From Lachnospiraceae bacterium (GTDB taxonomy: Bacteria > Bacillota > Clostridia > Lachnospirales > Lachnospiraceae): DNA of 62,639 nucleotides. The DNA is taken from positions 1-62,639 of the forward strand of contig JAAVXK010000048.1 of the NCBI GenBank assembly GCA_022790615.1, written 5' to 3'. This document shows positions 8,075-17,078 of the stretch, one piece after another (within the stretch, counting starts at the first letter, position 1; every line of letters begins with the position of its first letter). The position numbers and the translations under genes were made by a program. The notes beneath the pieces were generated by a model, which did no database searches, was not told the origin of the DNA, and saw only the letters and a program-made list of their open reading frames with translations.

Positions 8075-10576
8075 CTATTTTATATTCCTTATATCTGATA
8101 AAATATTCATACACAGCTGTGCGTCTTCTTTTGAAACGTTCATGTCCGAATAAGCGGCTGTCCTGACAATTCCGGCATATGCCGACCATCTTTCGCCGTT
8201 TATATATCCGAACACGCTGCCCAGTGCGGCATAGTATTCATTATCATTTCTATAATATTTTTTTGCGCCGCGCTTTTTGATAAGATATATATATATTGTT
8301 CTGTTTATCTTTTTTACCGCCCTGTTATAATCCGCATCGCCTTTTACTTTGCCCTCGGGCACCAAATCCCTGTGCTTTAATACGCGGTTTATAGTAACTG
8401 CGGCGATTATTCCGGTAACTATGACAGCGGATAATACGATAATCGCTATCATTATTGTATTGCAAAAACCGCTCGTCCCGGATAATAAACCGGACTGTGC
8501 ATCTTTTTTATCGTTTTCATGAGCGGCAGAATTATTGTTATTATTGTCGCTGTTATTTTTCCCGTCTGTCTCAGGAATTGATGCCCCGCCGTATCTGGCT
8601 TCCATATCCTTACTTGTCCACTGCGTCGGAAGCTTATCCTCGTCAGCCGAATAGGCGGGGGTCATTTCATAAGGCACCCATCCAATCTGTTCGAGATAGA
8701 CCTCTACCCACGCATGCGCGGCATAATCCTTTACCGACGCTTCATATCGTCCGGAGTCCTTCGAATATTTAAAATCCCGGGGAAAAGCGACATATCCAGT
8801 GACATATCTGGCGGGTATTCCCATACTCCGCAGTATCATTACGCCTGCCGAAGCAAAATGGACGCAAAAACCTCGCTTGCTCTCTGACAGAAAATACTCT
8901 ATAACATCACTATCTCCATTGTTTGCCGGCTGCAGCGTATATTCGGCATTGTCGGCCAGGTAATCCGCCACCCTATATGCCATTTCATTCCTGTAATCGT
9001 TTGTCGAGTAATCGTCCGTAATAATATGATTTGTACCGTTATCACCATAAGTCTCAATCTCAAAAGAAACACTATATCCGTCAGAATAATCCTCTGTATA
9101 CTTATATGGGAACTTATTCTTGATTTCATCCGCAATAATACGGGCCGATTTCTGGTTATCCGGCACCGCAAGGTAATTTCTTTCAACAAAAGCAGAATAA
9201 TTATTGCCAATTGGAGATTCCGATAATATGGCCACACCCACACTCTGGTCCAAAAATGTTTTCCGGTAACTAGTATTATAGGGTTCAATATACCTTATCC
9301 CGTACATAAATATTTTGGAAACAGCATATCTTTTCGTTTTTATTTTATTAACGCTGCTATCCTTTATAAACCTATAATCTTCCGTTACATGTAACCCTTC
9401 ATTATCATCACGCCAGTATGACCAGTATGGCATATATGCCTTATTTCCATATATCCCCGTATATTCAATCTCTGCGTTTTCATAAACACTATCACCAAAA
9501 TGAGCGGCATTTCCCATATCGAACAATGTATCAGCGCACGCAGAGTCTTCCATATTCACGCTTTCACAAAAATCTTCATAACGATTACTGTCATATATCC
9601 ATTTGCCGTAATAATACTCTGACGAGTGATAACCTTTCAGATACATACTGCTTACCGGACGCTCAGGTTTCACTTTGTTATATTGATATGCATCCGAGCT
9701 TACGCTTATCTTCATAACCTCCTGCCCGTTATATTCCGGGGTATCGTTCGTCACCATACCGTCGCTGCCGGTATCGCCGTATTTTGTCCAATATTTTATA
9801 CTGCGCTCAATATCCCTCTGGAATTCTCTCACATTATCATGCGCGGCCACTATAGCGTCCGCAGGTTTTCCAAAAACAGTACACGACAGCAATATAATAA
9901 TAACAGACATGGCCGCCGTAATGCAAGAACCGGCTAAGCCGTATTTTTTGCCCCGCCTGCTCTCGACATCAGAATGCAGGGCAAGCAGCACGCCCGCCAG
10001 CATGCACATCATACCCTGCAGCTGCGGGGAGAGCCCGACAATCAGATGCCCGATAATGAACAAAACCGGATATAGTACAAATATAATTTTTCTCCTGCAT
10101 ATTCCCGATGCAACATGAAGTATTATTATGGCCAGTGCAGTTACGGCCATACAGAATACTGCCGCCCCCTCAATTCCATACTGCGGAAACGAGTACGTCG
10201 TATCAAAATAGTAGTTCCACTTTTGAATATATTCGTTTATCAGCTGCGCGCTGCCATTCGCACAGATTGACGCAAACCCGGACTCCCTCGCCACAATGAC
10301 ATATACAATGACTGCGGCAGCCAGAAAACCTATAATCAGGTCGGCGGCCCTGCTGTTAAGAACTGAGAACAAAAAAGCAGCGCACAAAAGTGCAATTATG
10401 TATAATGGCGGCATTTTATAGCTTTCAAAAAGCTCTCCGCCGATAATAATTCCTGATATTATCAAAAGCATACCGCCGGCTGCCCCCATGCCTTTCGCAA
10501 CAAGTCTGTTCTTAAGGGATATGTCTGGAGGTTCACTGTCAGAATAGATTTTTTTACATTTTATATGTCTGTCCAA
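8075..10576 (-). CDS. Membrane transglutaminase-like protein (TgpA type)
   Basis: The 833-residue protein has about six membrane segments between 33 and 235, a long external region, a transglutaminase core (PF01841) at about 555-645, a final membrane segment near 715-735 and a cytoplasmic tail. Catalytic residues are C571 (RGFCVHFAS) and H621 (AAHAWVEV). The expected Asp of the WV.yD.TP block is Glu637 (WVPYEMTP), a conservative change. TgpA-like proteins form the usual third member of MoxR/DUF58 operons, and the order here is the same. Start is TTG with AGGAGG eight bases upstream. The substrate is unknown; a cell-wall or surface protein is likely. Confidence 0.85.
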   Translation of the reverse strand: MDRHIKCKKIYSDSEPPDISLKNRLVAKGMGAAGGMLLIISGIIIGGELFESYKMPPLYIIALLCAAFLFSVLNSRAADLIIGFLAAAVIVYVIVARESGFASICANGSAQLINEYIQKWNYYFDTTYSFPQYGIEGAAVFCMAVTALAIIILHVASGICRRKIIFVLYPVLFIIGHLIVGLSPQLQGMMCMLAGVLLALHSDVESRRGKKYGLAGSCITAAMSVIIILLSCTVFGKPADAIVAAHDNVREFQRDIERSIKYWTKYGDTGSDGMVTNDTPEYNGQEVMKISVSSDAYQYNKVKPERPVSSMYLKGYHSSEYYYGKWIYDSNRYEDFCESVNMEDSACADTLFDMGNAAHFGDSVYENAEIEYTGIYGNKAYMPYWSYWRDDNEGLHVTEDYRFIKDSSVNKIKTKRYAVSKIFMYGIRYIEPYNTSYRKTFLDQSVGVAILSESPIGNNYSAFVERNYLAVPDNQKSARIIADEIKNKFPYKYTEDYSDGYSVSFEIETYGDNGTNHIITDDYSTNDYRNEMAYRVADYLADNAEYTLQPANNGDSDVIEYFLSESKRGFCVHFASAGVMILRSMGIPARYVTGYVAFPRDFKYSKDSGRYEASVKDYAAHAWVEVYLEQIGWVPYEMTPAYSADEDKLPTQWTSKDMEARYGGASIPETDGKNNSDNNNNNSAAHENDKKDAQSGLLSGTSGFCNTIMIAIIVLSAVIVTGIIAAVTINRVLKHRDLVPEGKVKGDADYNRAVKKINRTIYIYLIKKRGAKKYYRNDNEYYAALGSVFGYINGERWSAYAGIVRTAAYSDMNVSKEDAQLCMNILSDIRNIK

Positions 10577-10662
10577 AATATATTCCTCCTGACCGCTCAG
10601 TATAATGTAACGCGCACAGCCTTATATGGAATTTTGCCGCTTTGCGGCTGTACGCCGGCGCG

Positions 10663-10695
10663 ATACTCACGGCAAATCGCATTGACCGTGAGTAT
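10663..10695. repeat. Intra-operon hairpin
   Basis: ATACTCACGG (10663-10672) pairs perfectly with CCGTGAGTAT (10686-10695) around a 13-base loop in the 132-base gap between the DUF58 and transglutaminase genes. No T-run follows on either strand, so it is not a normal terminator. It may be an mRNA stability or processing element. Confidence 0.5.
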
Positions 10696-10708
10696 GTATT
10701 GGACGCCC

Positions 10709-11773
10709 TTAAAGTAAAATTTCCGTATGCTCAAGCTGCTTTGAAATAGTACCCTTACCATATATGGCAATCCTTTCTCCATTACGGTACATAGCCATCC
10801 GGCTGTCAAGAAATAGCCTGTGCAGTATATTCTCCGACCTATACCTCTCATTATATATATCTTCTATACCGGATGCTCTTTTGGCTTTTTTTTCTGACAA
10901 AAGATAGTTTAGCATGATGTAAAAACTCTCCTCATCATCAACGCGTATTCTTATTATATCATCTTTTATACCTGAAAACCACGCCACATAATGCGGACAT
11001 CTTATGTCCATAAGCGAAAAAGAATAGGATGCAATGACTTTTATATACCCCGGCATATCATCCGCACACAGCTCCGCCAGTATTACGGCGGAACATGCTT
11101 TCGGCAGACTATTTTCTTTTACCATCAGCGCATCGGACTTCGCGCTAAGTTTCCAATGGATGCTCTGTATCTTGTCACCGTCGGCAAACGGCCTTACGCC
11201 AAACCTTTCAGACGGGTCGTGTCCGGGCCTGACGTCGTCATACACATCGGCGTCGCCAAAAAAATTCTTGGTTCCCTCCGAAAGTTCCGCATGGACCGGA
11301 ACGATATCGGGCAAAACAATGATTTTACAGCTCTCATTCATCTTTTTCCGTATACACAATACTCCGGCAGGTTCATATATTTTTATCTTATTAATAGCCA
11401 CATGGAACTGTCCTGCCTCAGGAAAACTCATATTGTATATACCGGCTTCGCGCAATCGGAGTCTCTTTTTTCCCTTTCCCATATCGTTATTTATTTTAAT
11501 GCAATATCTGATTTTCCCTGCGTAAAATAATCCGGACGTACCGCCGTATACTTTAACGCCGACGTCTCTTCCGGGTTCGGTAACTGCTACCGGCGCTTCA
11601 ATCTTACAAGAGGCGCGAAACCACGCAAAAATAAGATACACATAAGAAAGCACCGCAAACGCTGCTACGGCAAGACCTGACAAAGCTAATGCGGTACTTC
11701 CATATATAATTGAAAGATATATTATTACAAAAATAACTGTTAATGTGAAGATTAAATTAATCAAAACGAACAT
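10709..11773 (-). CDS. DUF58 domain protein
   Basis: The 354 residues begin with two membrane segments (about 4-24 and 28-50) and contain the DUF58 signature DVRPGHDPSERFGVRPFADGDKIQSIHWKLSAKSDALMVKE in pieces: RPFADGD, SIHWKLSAKSD and LMVKE at about 185-225. DUF58 proteins have a von Willebrand A-like fold and work with MoxR AAA ATPases. Its ATG begins directly after the MoxR stop, with GGAG only three bases before it, which implies translational coupling. A membrane-anchored adaptor between the MoxR ATPase and the transglutaminase is the natural reading. The exact role is not known in most bacteria. Confidence 0.88.
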   Translation of the reverse strand: MFVLINLIFTLTVIFVIIYLSIIYGSTALALSGLAVAAFAVLSYVYLIFAWFRASCKIEAPVAVTEPGRDVGVKVYGGTSGLFYAGKIRYCIKINNDMGKGKKRLRLREAGIYNMSFPEAGQFHVAINKIKIYEPAGVLCIRKKMNESCKIIVLPDIVPVHAELSEGTKNFFGDADVYDDVRPGHDPSERFGVRPFADGDKIQSIHWKLSAKSDALMVKENSLPKACSAVILAELCADDMPGYIKVIASYSFSLMDIRCPHYVAWFSGIKDDIIRIRVDDEESFYIMLNYLLSEKKAKRASGIEDIYNERYRSENILHRLFLDSRMAMYRNGERIAIYGKGTISKQLEHTEILL

Positions 11774-12742
11774 CTACTCCATATATGATACCGGTGCCTT
11801 AATTTGTGTCATTATCTGTTCAAGAACGGCATCCTCCGCAACATGGGATACCCGCGCTTTCGTGTTAAGAACAATCCTGTGCCTTCCGACATCCTTATAC
11901 ATAGCCCCAACATCTTCCGGAATTACATAATTTCTGCCCTGAAAAAACGCTTTGGCTTTTGACAGCTTTGAAAGCGCTATAGTTCCCCTCGGGCTTATGC
12001 CGAGTTCGATATATGGATTGTCCCTCGTGGCTTTGTTAAGCTTGACAATATATTTGTATATATTGTCATGTATAAATATATGTTCGGTTACTTCCCGTAA
12101 TAACGCAAGATGCTCACGTCTTATAACAGGTTTGACTTTTTCAGCGTCATTAACCCTTCTGTCGTTCTTTGCAATCTCAATCTCATACTCGCTGTCAGGA
12201 TATCCCATACTCATACTGATCATGAACCTGTCAAGCTGCGCCTCCGGGAGAAGCTGGGTTCCCGCACTTCCTTTCGGATTCTGCGTTGCCATTACGATAA
12301 AAGGTTCGGGAACCTCCCTTGTAACACCGTCAACCGTAACCCGTTTCTCCTCCATTACTTCCAAGAGCGCCGACTGGGTTTTTGGCGACGTCCTGTTAAT
12401 CTCATCAGCCAGAAGCAGATTGCACATAACCGCCCCCGGCATGTATTCAAACCTGTCGGTCTCTTTTTTATACATTGAAAAACCAAGGATATCCGCCGGA
12501 AGAACATCCGGCGTAAACTGTACCCTGTTGTTATCAAGACCCATGACCTTGGAAAATGCAAGTGCAAGCGTCGTTTTTCCAACACCCGGAACATCTTCGA
12601 TAAGAATATGGCCTCCAGCGACTATAGCCGCAAATGCTTTCTCAACACATTCATCCTTGCCAACCACTATCTTCTTAACCTCGTCCATGACAAGCTGCGC
12701 GATATCCTGCGCCTTACTTACTGTTTCCATGTTCAAATCCAT
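11774..12742 (-). CDS. MoxR-family AAA+ ATPase
   Basis: The AAA_3 fold is clear: Walker A GVGKTT (EDVPGVGKTTLA), Walker B LLADEINR, sensor MATQNPKGSAGT and the lid block LGISPRGTIALSKLSKAKAF. MoxR ATPases act as chaperones that mature or regulate partner proteins, usually encoded next to them together with DUF58 and transglutaminase genes, as here. Three in-frame starts exist. ATG 12742 (the seventh codon of the longest form) has GGGGAG about ten bases upstream, while ATG 12760 has no ribosome binding site, so I use 12742. A TATAAT-like -10 on the minus strand at 12800-12795 could start the operon, but its -35 is poor. Confidence 0.92.
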   Translation of the reverse strand: MDLNMETVSKAQDIAQLVMDEVKKIVVGKDECVEKAFAAIVAGGHILIEDVPGVGKTTLALAFSKVMGLDNNRVQFTPDVLPADILGFSMYKKETDRFEYMPGAVMCNLLLADEINRTSPKTQSALLEVMEEKRVTVDGVTREVPEPFIVMATQNPKGSAGTQLLPEAQLDRFMISMSMGYPDSEYEIEIAKNDRRVNDAEKVKPVIRREHLALLREVTEHIFIHDNIYKYIVKLNKATRDNPYIELGISPRGTIALSKLSKAKAFFQGRNYVIPEDVGAMYKDVGRHRIVLNTKARVSHVAEDAVLEQIMTQIKAPVSYME

Positions 12743-12817
12743 ACCCACGGTACTCCCCATATAATTTTTACATTATCTGTACGTAAATTTCAGAATTATA
12801 TTTTGCAGTATTTAACA

Positions 12818-13231
12818 CTATGCTTCTATTACTTTAATGCCTGAACTTGTGAACAGGCCCGCAACCTTGTCTGGCTCCGCAACTCTTATTACCATCAGCG
12901 CGCCGTCCCCGTTCCTGTTAGGATATGTGTATGCATAATCTATACTTATCATTTCCTTATCAAGAACGGCAAGCGCCTTAGCCATCTCTCCAGCCGCATC
13001 CGGTATCTTAACGCATACGACCTGCGTCATATTGCACACCCAGCCGTTATCCTTGAGCAAAGTCAGCGTGTCAAACGGCTTGTCAACAATAATTCTGACG
13101 ATTCCATAATCGCTGTTATCAACAATCTGAAATGCGCTCATATCTATCTTATTATCTGCAAGAAATCCTGTCAATTTTGACAGGTTTCCCGGTTTGTTTT
13201 CAAGAAAAACTGAAATCTGGTTAATGTTCAT
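12818..13231 (-). CDS. Tandem ACT-domain protein
   Basis: The 137-residue protein consists of two ACT domains, about 1-70 (ISVFLENKPGNLSKLTGFL) and 71-137 (VCVKIPDAAGEMAKALAVL). ACT domains bind small ligands, mostly amino acids, and regulate partner enzymes. The gene follows the phenylacetate-CoA ligase-like gene by 57 bases on the same strand. This ACT plus PaaK-like pairing is common in Clostridia, where it often occurs with indolepyruvate oxidoreductase, which is not in this window. A role as amino-acid sensor for the ligase or for aromatic amino-acid metabolism is inference. Confidence 0.85.
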   Translation of the reverse strand: MNINQISVFLENKPGNLSKLTGFLADNKIDMSAFQIVDNSDYGIVRIIVDKPFDTLTLLKDNGWVCNMTQVVCVKIPDAAGEMAKALAVLDKEMISIDYAYTYPNRNGDGALMVIRVAEPDKVAGLFTSSGIKVIEA

Positions 13232-13288
13232 GCCTTACCCCTCCAATTCATCATAAATAAAATTCTTCGATACAAATCATCCTTCGCC

Positions 13289-14587
13289 TTATATCTTACG
13301 CTTATCTATAACCCTGACCGCTTTTCCCTCGGAACGCGTGATTGACTTTGGCTCAACCAGTTTGACCTTTGCATATATTCCGAGCATACTCTTGAGCGCG
13401 TTGACAATTTCTTTTTCTTTCTTCGTAATATCCGCAACCGAATCCGAGAACATCTCAGGCGTCATCTCAACATTAACTTCCATAGTGTCGCTGTTGTTCA
13501 CGCGGTCGACAACAAGCTGGTAGTTAGAAGGCATTCCGTGCTTTATAAGCACTTCCTCAACCTGCGACGGATATACGTTAACGCCCTTAATTATGAGCAT
13601 ATCGTCCGTTCTTCCCATAAGCCTGTGTATTCTTGCATGCGTACGGCCGCACTTACATTTCTCACGGGTAATATATGTAATATCCTTCGTCCTGTATCTT
13701 ATAAGCGGAAACGCCTCTTTTGCAAAGCTTGTGAATACAAGTTCCCCAATCTCGCCGTCCGGAACAGGAAGAAGAGTATCCGGGTCCACTATCTCCGGAA
13801 GGAAATAATCCTCGCATATGTGCATTCCTTCCTGCTCGGCACACTCAAACGCAACTCCTGGGCCTTCAATTTCCGTAAGGCCGTATATATCGTATGCCTT
13901 AATTCCCAGCCTGTCCTCTATATCATGCCGCATCTCCTCGGACCATGCCTCAGCGCCAAAAATTCCGGCTTTCAGCTTAATCTTATCTTTTATGTTTCTC
14001 TCGTGAATGGATTCGGCAAGATATGACGCATACGACGGCGTACAGCACAGAATTGTCGCTCCAAGGTCCGTCATAAACTGAAGCTGCCTGTCTGTATTTC
14101 CCGAAGACATCGGAAGCGTAAGGCATCCCACCTTATGCGATCCGCCATTGAGTCCGGGGCCGCCGGTAAAAAGTCCGTAGCCATACGATACCTGAACCAC
14201 ATCTTCATCATCCCCGCCTGCGGCAACTATCGCGCGCGCACATCCGTTCTCCCACATATCAATATCATTATGCGTATAGAAGTCAACTACCCTTCTGCCC
14301 GTTGTTCCCGATGTTGACTGTATTCTTACACAGTCCTTGAGAGGCAGCGCCATCAGGTCATATGGGTATGCCTCCCTCAAATCATCCTTTGTAAGGAACG
14401 GAAGTTTTGGAAGGTCCGCCGCGCTTTTAATATCGTCCGGCGTCACGCCCGCTTCTTCCATCTTCTTTCTGTAATACGGTACGTTTTCATACACTCTTTT
14501 TACAACATCAAGCAGGCCTTCGTTCTGCCATTTTTCAATCTGTTCTCTGGAGGCCGTCTCAATCTCCTCCTGAAAATATCTGCCCAT
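13289..14587 (-). CDS. paaK: Phenylacetate-CoA ligase-like enzyme
   Basis: This adenylate-forming enzyme would activate an aryl-acetic acid to its CoA thioester through an acyl-AMP. Visible are IQSTSGTTGRRVV (ATP-binding P-loop), AEAWSEEMRHDIE, YDIYGLTEIEGPG, LVFTSFAKEAFPLIRYRTKD, and the C-terminal GRTDDMLIIKGVNVYPSQVEE typical of PaaK. A GTG at 14608 opens the frame, but GAAAGGGA precedes the ATG at 14587, giving 432 residues. In Clostridia these enzymes are usually linked to oxidative breakdown of aromatic amino acids through aryl pyruvates and aryl acetates; the ACT-domain gene downstream fits that. The exact acid is unknown. Confidence 0.88.
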   Translation of the reverse strand: MGRYFQEEIETASREQIEKWQNEGLLDVVKRVYENVPYYRKKMEEAGVTPDDIKSAADLPKLPFLTKDDLREAYPYDLMALPLKDCVRIQSTSGTTGRRVVDFYTHNDIDMWENGCARAIVAAGGDDEDVVQVSYGYGLFTGGPGLNGGSHKVGCLTLPMSSGNTDRQLQFMTDLGATILCCTPSYASYLAESIHERNIKDKIKLKAGIFGAEAWSEEMRHDIEDRLGIKAYDIYGLTEIEGPGVAFECAEQEGMHICEDYFLPEIVDPDTLLPVPDGEIGELVFTSFAKEAFPLIRYRTKDITYITREKCKCGRTHARIHRLMGRTDDMLIIKGVNVYPSQVEEVLIKHGMPSNYQLVVDRVNNSDTMEVNVEMTPEMFSDSVADITKKEKEIVNALKSMLGIYAKVKLVEPKSITRSEGKAVRVIDKRKI

Positions 14588-14636
14588 AATATGTATCCCT
14601 TTCTTCACTAAATAGTTATCTTAACAATCCTCTCAT

Positions 14637-14665
14637 ATTTTACTACACACATATAAATTTATCAA
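14637..14665 (-). promoter_or_regulatory. Sigma-A promoter for the paaK-like/ACT operon
   Basis: On the minus strand TTGATA (14665-14660) and TAAAAT (14642-14637) are separated by 17 bases. Predicted transcription start is near 14630, about 43 bases before the ATG at 14587. The rest of the gap to 14778 is AT-rich with nothing else recognised. Confidence 0.55.
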
Positions 14666-14778
14666 CAAACACAATACAAAAAATAGGACAATCGTTTAAA
14701 ACAATTTTATTGGACCAATTACAATTTTAAGCGGCTGCCCACTACAATAATAAGTTTATAAAATCCTGTAAACACGCG

Positions 14779-15840
14779 TCAGGGTGAACATATACGTCCG
14801 ATTCTTTCTAATAAGACATCCATCTCCTCGTCCGTACCGATAGTAATCCTGAGATAATTATCAATCAGCGGCTTATTAAAATATCTGACGTATACATTAT
14901 CTTTTTTGAGCTCCTCAAAAATAACCTTCGCGGAAACCGTTTCATGTGTGACAAACAGAAAATTAGTCTGGGAGGGCAGCGCCTTAAAGCCAAGACTTTC
15001 TAACGACGCCTTTGTCTTTTCTCTCGTATGAATAATCTTTGCGATGACAGACCTGAAATACTCCTCGTCTTTGAGCGATTCCGTTCCCATGGCAATCGAC
15101 AGCATGTTCATTGTATAGGAATTGAACGAACCCTTAACGCTGTTAAGCGCCTTGATCAGTTCGCAGTTGCCGACTGCGTATCCGATTCTTACTCCGGCCA
15201 TCGACCTTGACTTTGAATACGTGCGGACGACAAGCAGATTATCATACCTGCCCGTAAGTGAAATCACGCTCTTTCCTCCGAAATCAACATATGCCTCGTC
15301 TATTATGACAACTGAATCCCTGTTTGACGCCACAATGCCTTCTATTGCAGATGGTTCCATCGCAACCGACGTCGGAGCGTTTGGATTCGCTATAACAATT
15401 CCTCCGTTCGGTCTGCTATAATCTCCCACGTTAATAGTAAAATCATCATTGAGCGCAGGCGTCTCATATTTTATCCTATAAAGGTCCGCCCACACATCAT
15501 AAAACGAGTATGTAACCGCCGGGAACAATATAGGTTTGTCCGAATTAAAAAATGTAAGAAACGACATGGCAAGCACATCATCAGAACCCACGCCGACAAA
15601 TACCATGTTGTCGTCTACCCCGTGATATTCGGCAAGAGCCCGCACAAGAAGCGTCACATCAGGGTCAGGGTAGAGCCTGAGTCTGTCCGTATCGGTGTCA
15701 CACAATAGTTTCTTAAGTCCCGGAGCCGGGGGATAGGGGTTCTCATTCGTGTTTAACTTTATCATTTTACCGTTCTGAGGCTGTTCACCCGGAATATAGG
15801 GAGTTACCGCCCGAACACTTTTTTTCCATTCCATTGGCAT
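14779..15840 (-). CDS. hisC: Histidinol-phosphate aminotransferase-like enzyme
   Basis: This fold-type I PLP enzyme of 353 residues would convert imidazole-acetol phosphate and glutamate to histidinol phosphate. Signatures are LNTNENPYPPAPG (N-terminal HisC motif), YPDPD, GVGSDDVL, IANPNAPTS, VVIIDEAYVDF, and the PLP lysine in RTYSKSRSMAGVRIGYA, followed by QTNFLFV and LRITIGT. No other his gene is nearby; it follows another aminotransferase by 41 bases. HisC-type enzymes also act on aromatic amino acids, so it may be a general aromatic transaminase. The ribosome binding site is weak (AAGAAG). Confidence 0.85.
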   Translation of the reverse strand: MPMEWKKSVRAVTPYIPGEQPQNGKMIKLNTNENPYPPAPGLKKLLCDTDTDRLRLYPDPDVTLLVRALAEYHGVDDNMVFVGVGSDDVLAMSFLTFFNSDKPILFPAVTYSFYDVWADLYRIKYETPALNDDFTINVGDYSRPNGGIVIANPNAPTSVAMEPSAIEGIVASNRDSVVIIDEAYVDFGGKSVISLTGRYDNLLVVRTYSKSRSMAGVRIGYAVGNCELIKALNSVKGSFNSYTMNMLSIAMGTESLKDEEYFRSVIAKIIHTREKTKASLESLGFKALPSQTNFLFVTHETVSAKVIFEELKKDNVYVRYFNKPLIDNYLRITIGTDEEMDVLLERIGRICSP

Positions 15841-15881
15841 GGTAAAATCTTCTTTCTATCAATATTTTTAAGGTTTTTAAT

Positions 15882-17063
15882 CTAACTGTAAAACGACGCC
15901 AGCTTTTCAAACGCAGGCAGCGAGCGCTTAATCATATCCGGCGATACGCAGTAAGCTATACGTACGTAACCCGGGCCGTTGAACGTCGTTCCCGGAACAA
16001 GCAGCAGGTTGAATTCTTTCGCCTTATCGCAAAATGCCTTATCATCCCCGCCTGGAGCTTTCACAAACAGATAAAATGCGCCCTGCGGCTTTATGCATTC
16101 AAAGCCCATATCCGTCAGGCTATTATACAGAAGTTCCCTGTTATAATTGTAAGCTTCGACGTCAACCTCGGCGTCCACACATTTTGCCACAGTTCTCTGA
16201 ATCAGTGAAGGCGCGTTCACGAAGCCGAGAATACGGTTTGCAATTCCCGCTGCCTGGATGATATTTTCAAAATCATCCAGCTCGTTCGGCATTACAAGAT
16301 ACCCTATACGCTCCCCCGGAAGCGACAGTGATTTGCTGTATGAATATCCAACGATTGTATTGTCGTAATATTTTGTCAGATACGGTACGCTTACGCCGTC
16401 GTAGACAAGCTCGCGGTACGGCTCATCGGCAATAAGATATATTGACGTTCCATATTCTTTCTGTTTTTTCTCAAGAACATCTACAAGTCTTTTAATTGTG
16501 TCCTCCGAGTATACGACGCCCGTCGGGTTGTTCGGATTGTTTATTATTACGGCCTTCGTCTTAGGCGTCAGCGCTTTTTCAAAAAGTTCAGGGTCAGGAA
16601 TGAAGTCATCCGTCGGCGGAACTATGACCAGCCTGCCGGAAAAATTCGCAACATAATTTCTGTACTCCCCGAAGAACGGTGAGAACGTAACGACCTCGTC
16701 GCCCGCGTCAATAAGCGTCTTAAGTATAACATTAAGGCCGCCGGCCGCACCAACCGTCATAAGTATATTCTTTAATGTAAACTTCGTTCCAAACTTTTTA
16801 TTGAGGGACTCCGCTATCGTTTCGCGCACATCCTCGTAACCGGCATTGTTCATATAACCGTGAACAAGATTCTGGTCTTCATTGCGGATAATGTCGACCA
16901 TCGCCTCTCTTACCTGCGCAGGGGGCTCAACGCTCGGATTACCCAGACTGTAATCGTATACATTCTCCGCGCCGTATATATCTGCAAGACGCTTTCCTTC
17001 CTCAAACATAGCCCTTATCACAGAGCTGCCTTTTACGTATTCAACCATACTTTTTGCAATCAT
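15882..17063 (-). CDS. Class I/II aminotransferase, aspartate aminotransferase-like
   Basis: This PLP-dependent fold-type I enzyme has 393 residues. Key blocks are YDYSLGNPSVEPP, the AAGGLNVILKTL nucleotide-fold region, INNPNNPTGVVYS, LIADEPYRELVYDG (Asp that holds the pyridine nitrogen), SYSKSLSLPGERIGY with the PLP lysine, and YVRIAYCVSP with the carboxylate-binding Arg. It fits the subfamily usually named aspartate aminotransferase; the true amino donor cannot be read. AGGAGG eight bases before the ATG. It begins 15 bases after the solute-binding protein gene, so the two are co-transcribed and perhaps coupled, an unexpected partnership. Confidence 0.88.
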   Translation of the reverse strand: MIAKSMVEYVKGSSVIRAMFEEGKRLADIYGAENVYDYSLGNPSVEPPAQVREAMVDIIRNEDQNLVHGYMNNAGYEDVRETIAESLNKKFGTKFTLKNILMTVGAAGGLNVILKTLIDAGDEVVTFSPFFGEYRNYVANFSGRLVIVPPTDDFIPDPELFEKALTPKTKAVIINNPNNPTGVVYSEDTIKRLVDVLEKKQKEYGTSIYLIADEPYRELVYDGVSVPYLTKYYDNTIVGYSYSKSLSLPGERIGYLVMPNELDDFENIIQAAGIANRILGFVNAPSLIQRTVAKCVDAEVDVEAYNYNRELLYNSLTDMGFECIKPQGAFYLFVKAPGGDDKAFCDKAKEFNLLLVPGTTFNGPGYVRIAYCVSPDMIKRSLPAFEKLASFYS

Positions 17064-17078
17064 TGTATTTCCTCCTCA

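Noticed and set aside
10597-10851. 84-codon minus-strand frame at the DUF58/transglutaminase junction
   Set aside because: It overlaps the end of the DUF58 gene in another frame and has no ribosome binding site; the gap is better explained by hairpins.
11952-12764. 270-codon plus-strand frame opposite the MoxR gene
   Set aside because: The minus strand has the complete set of AAA+ motifs; the antisense frame is Ser/Leu-rich and featureless.
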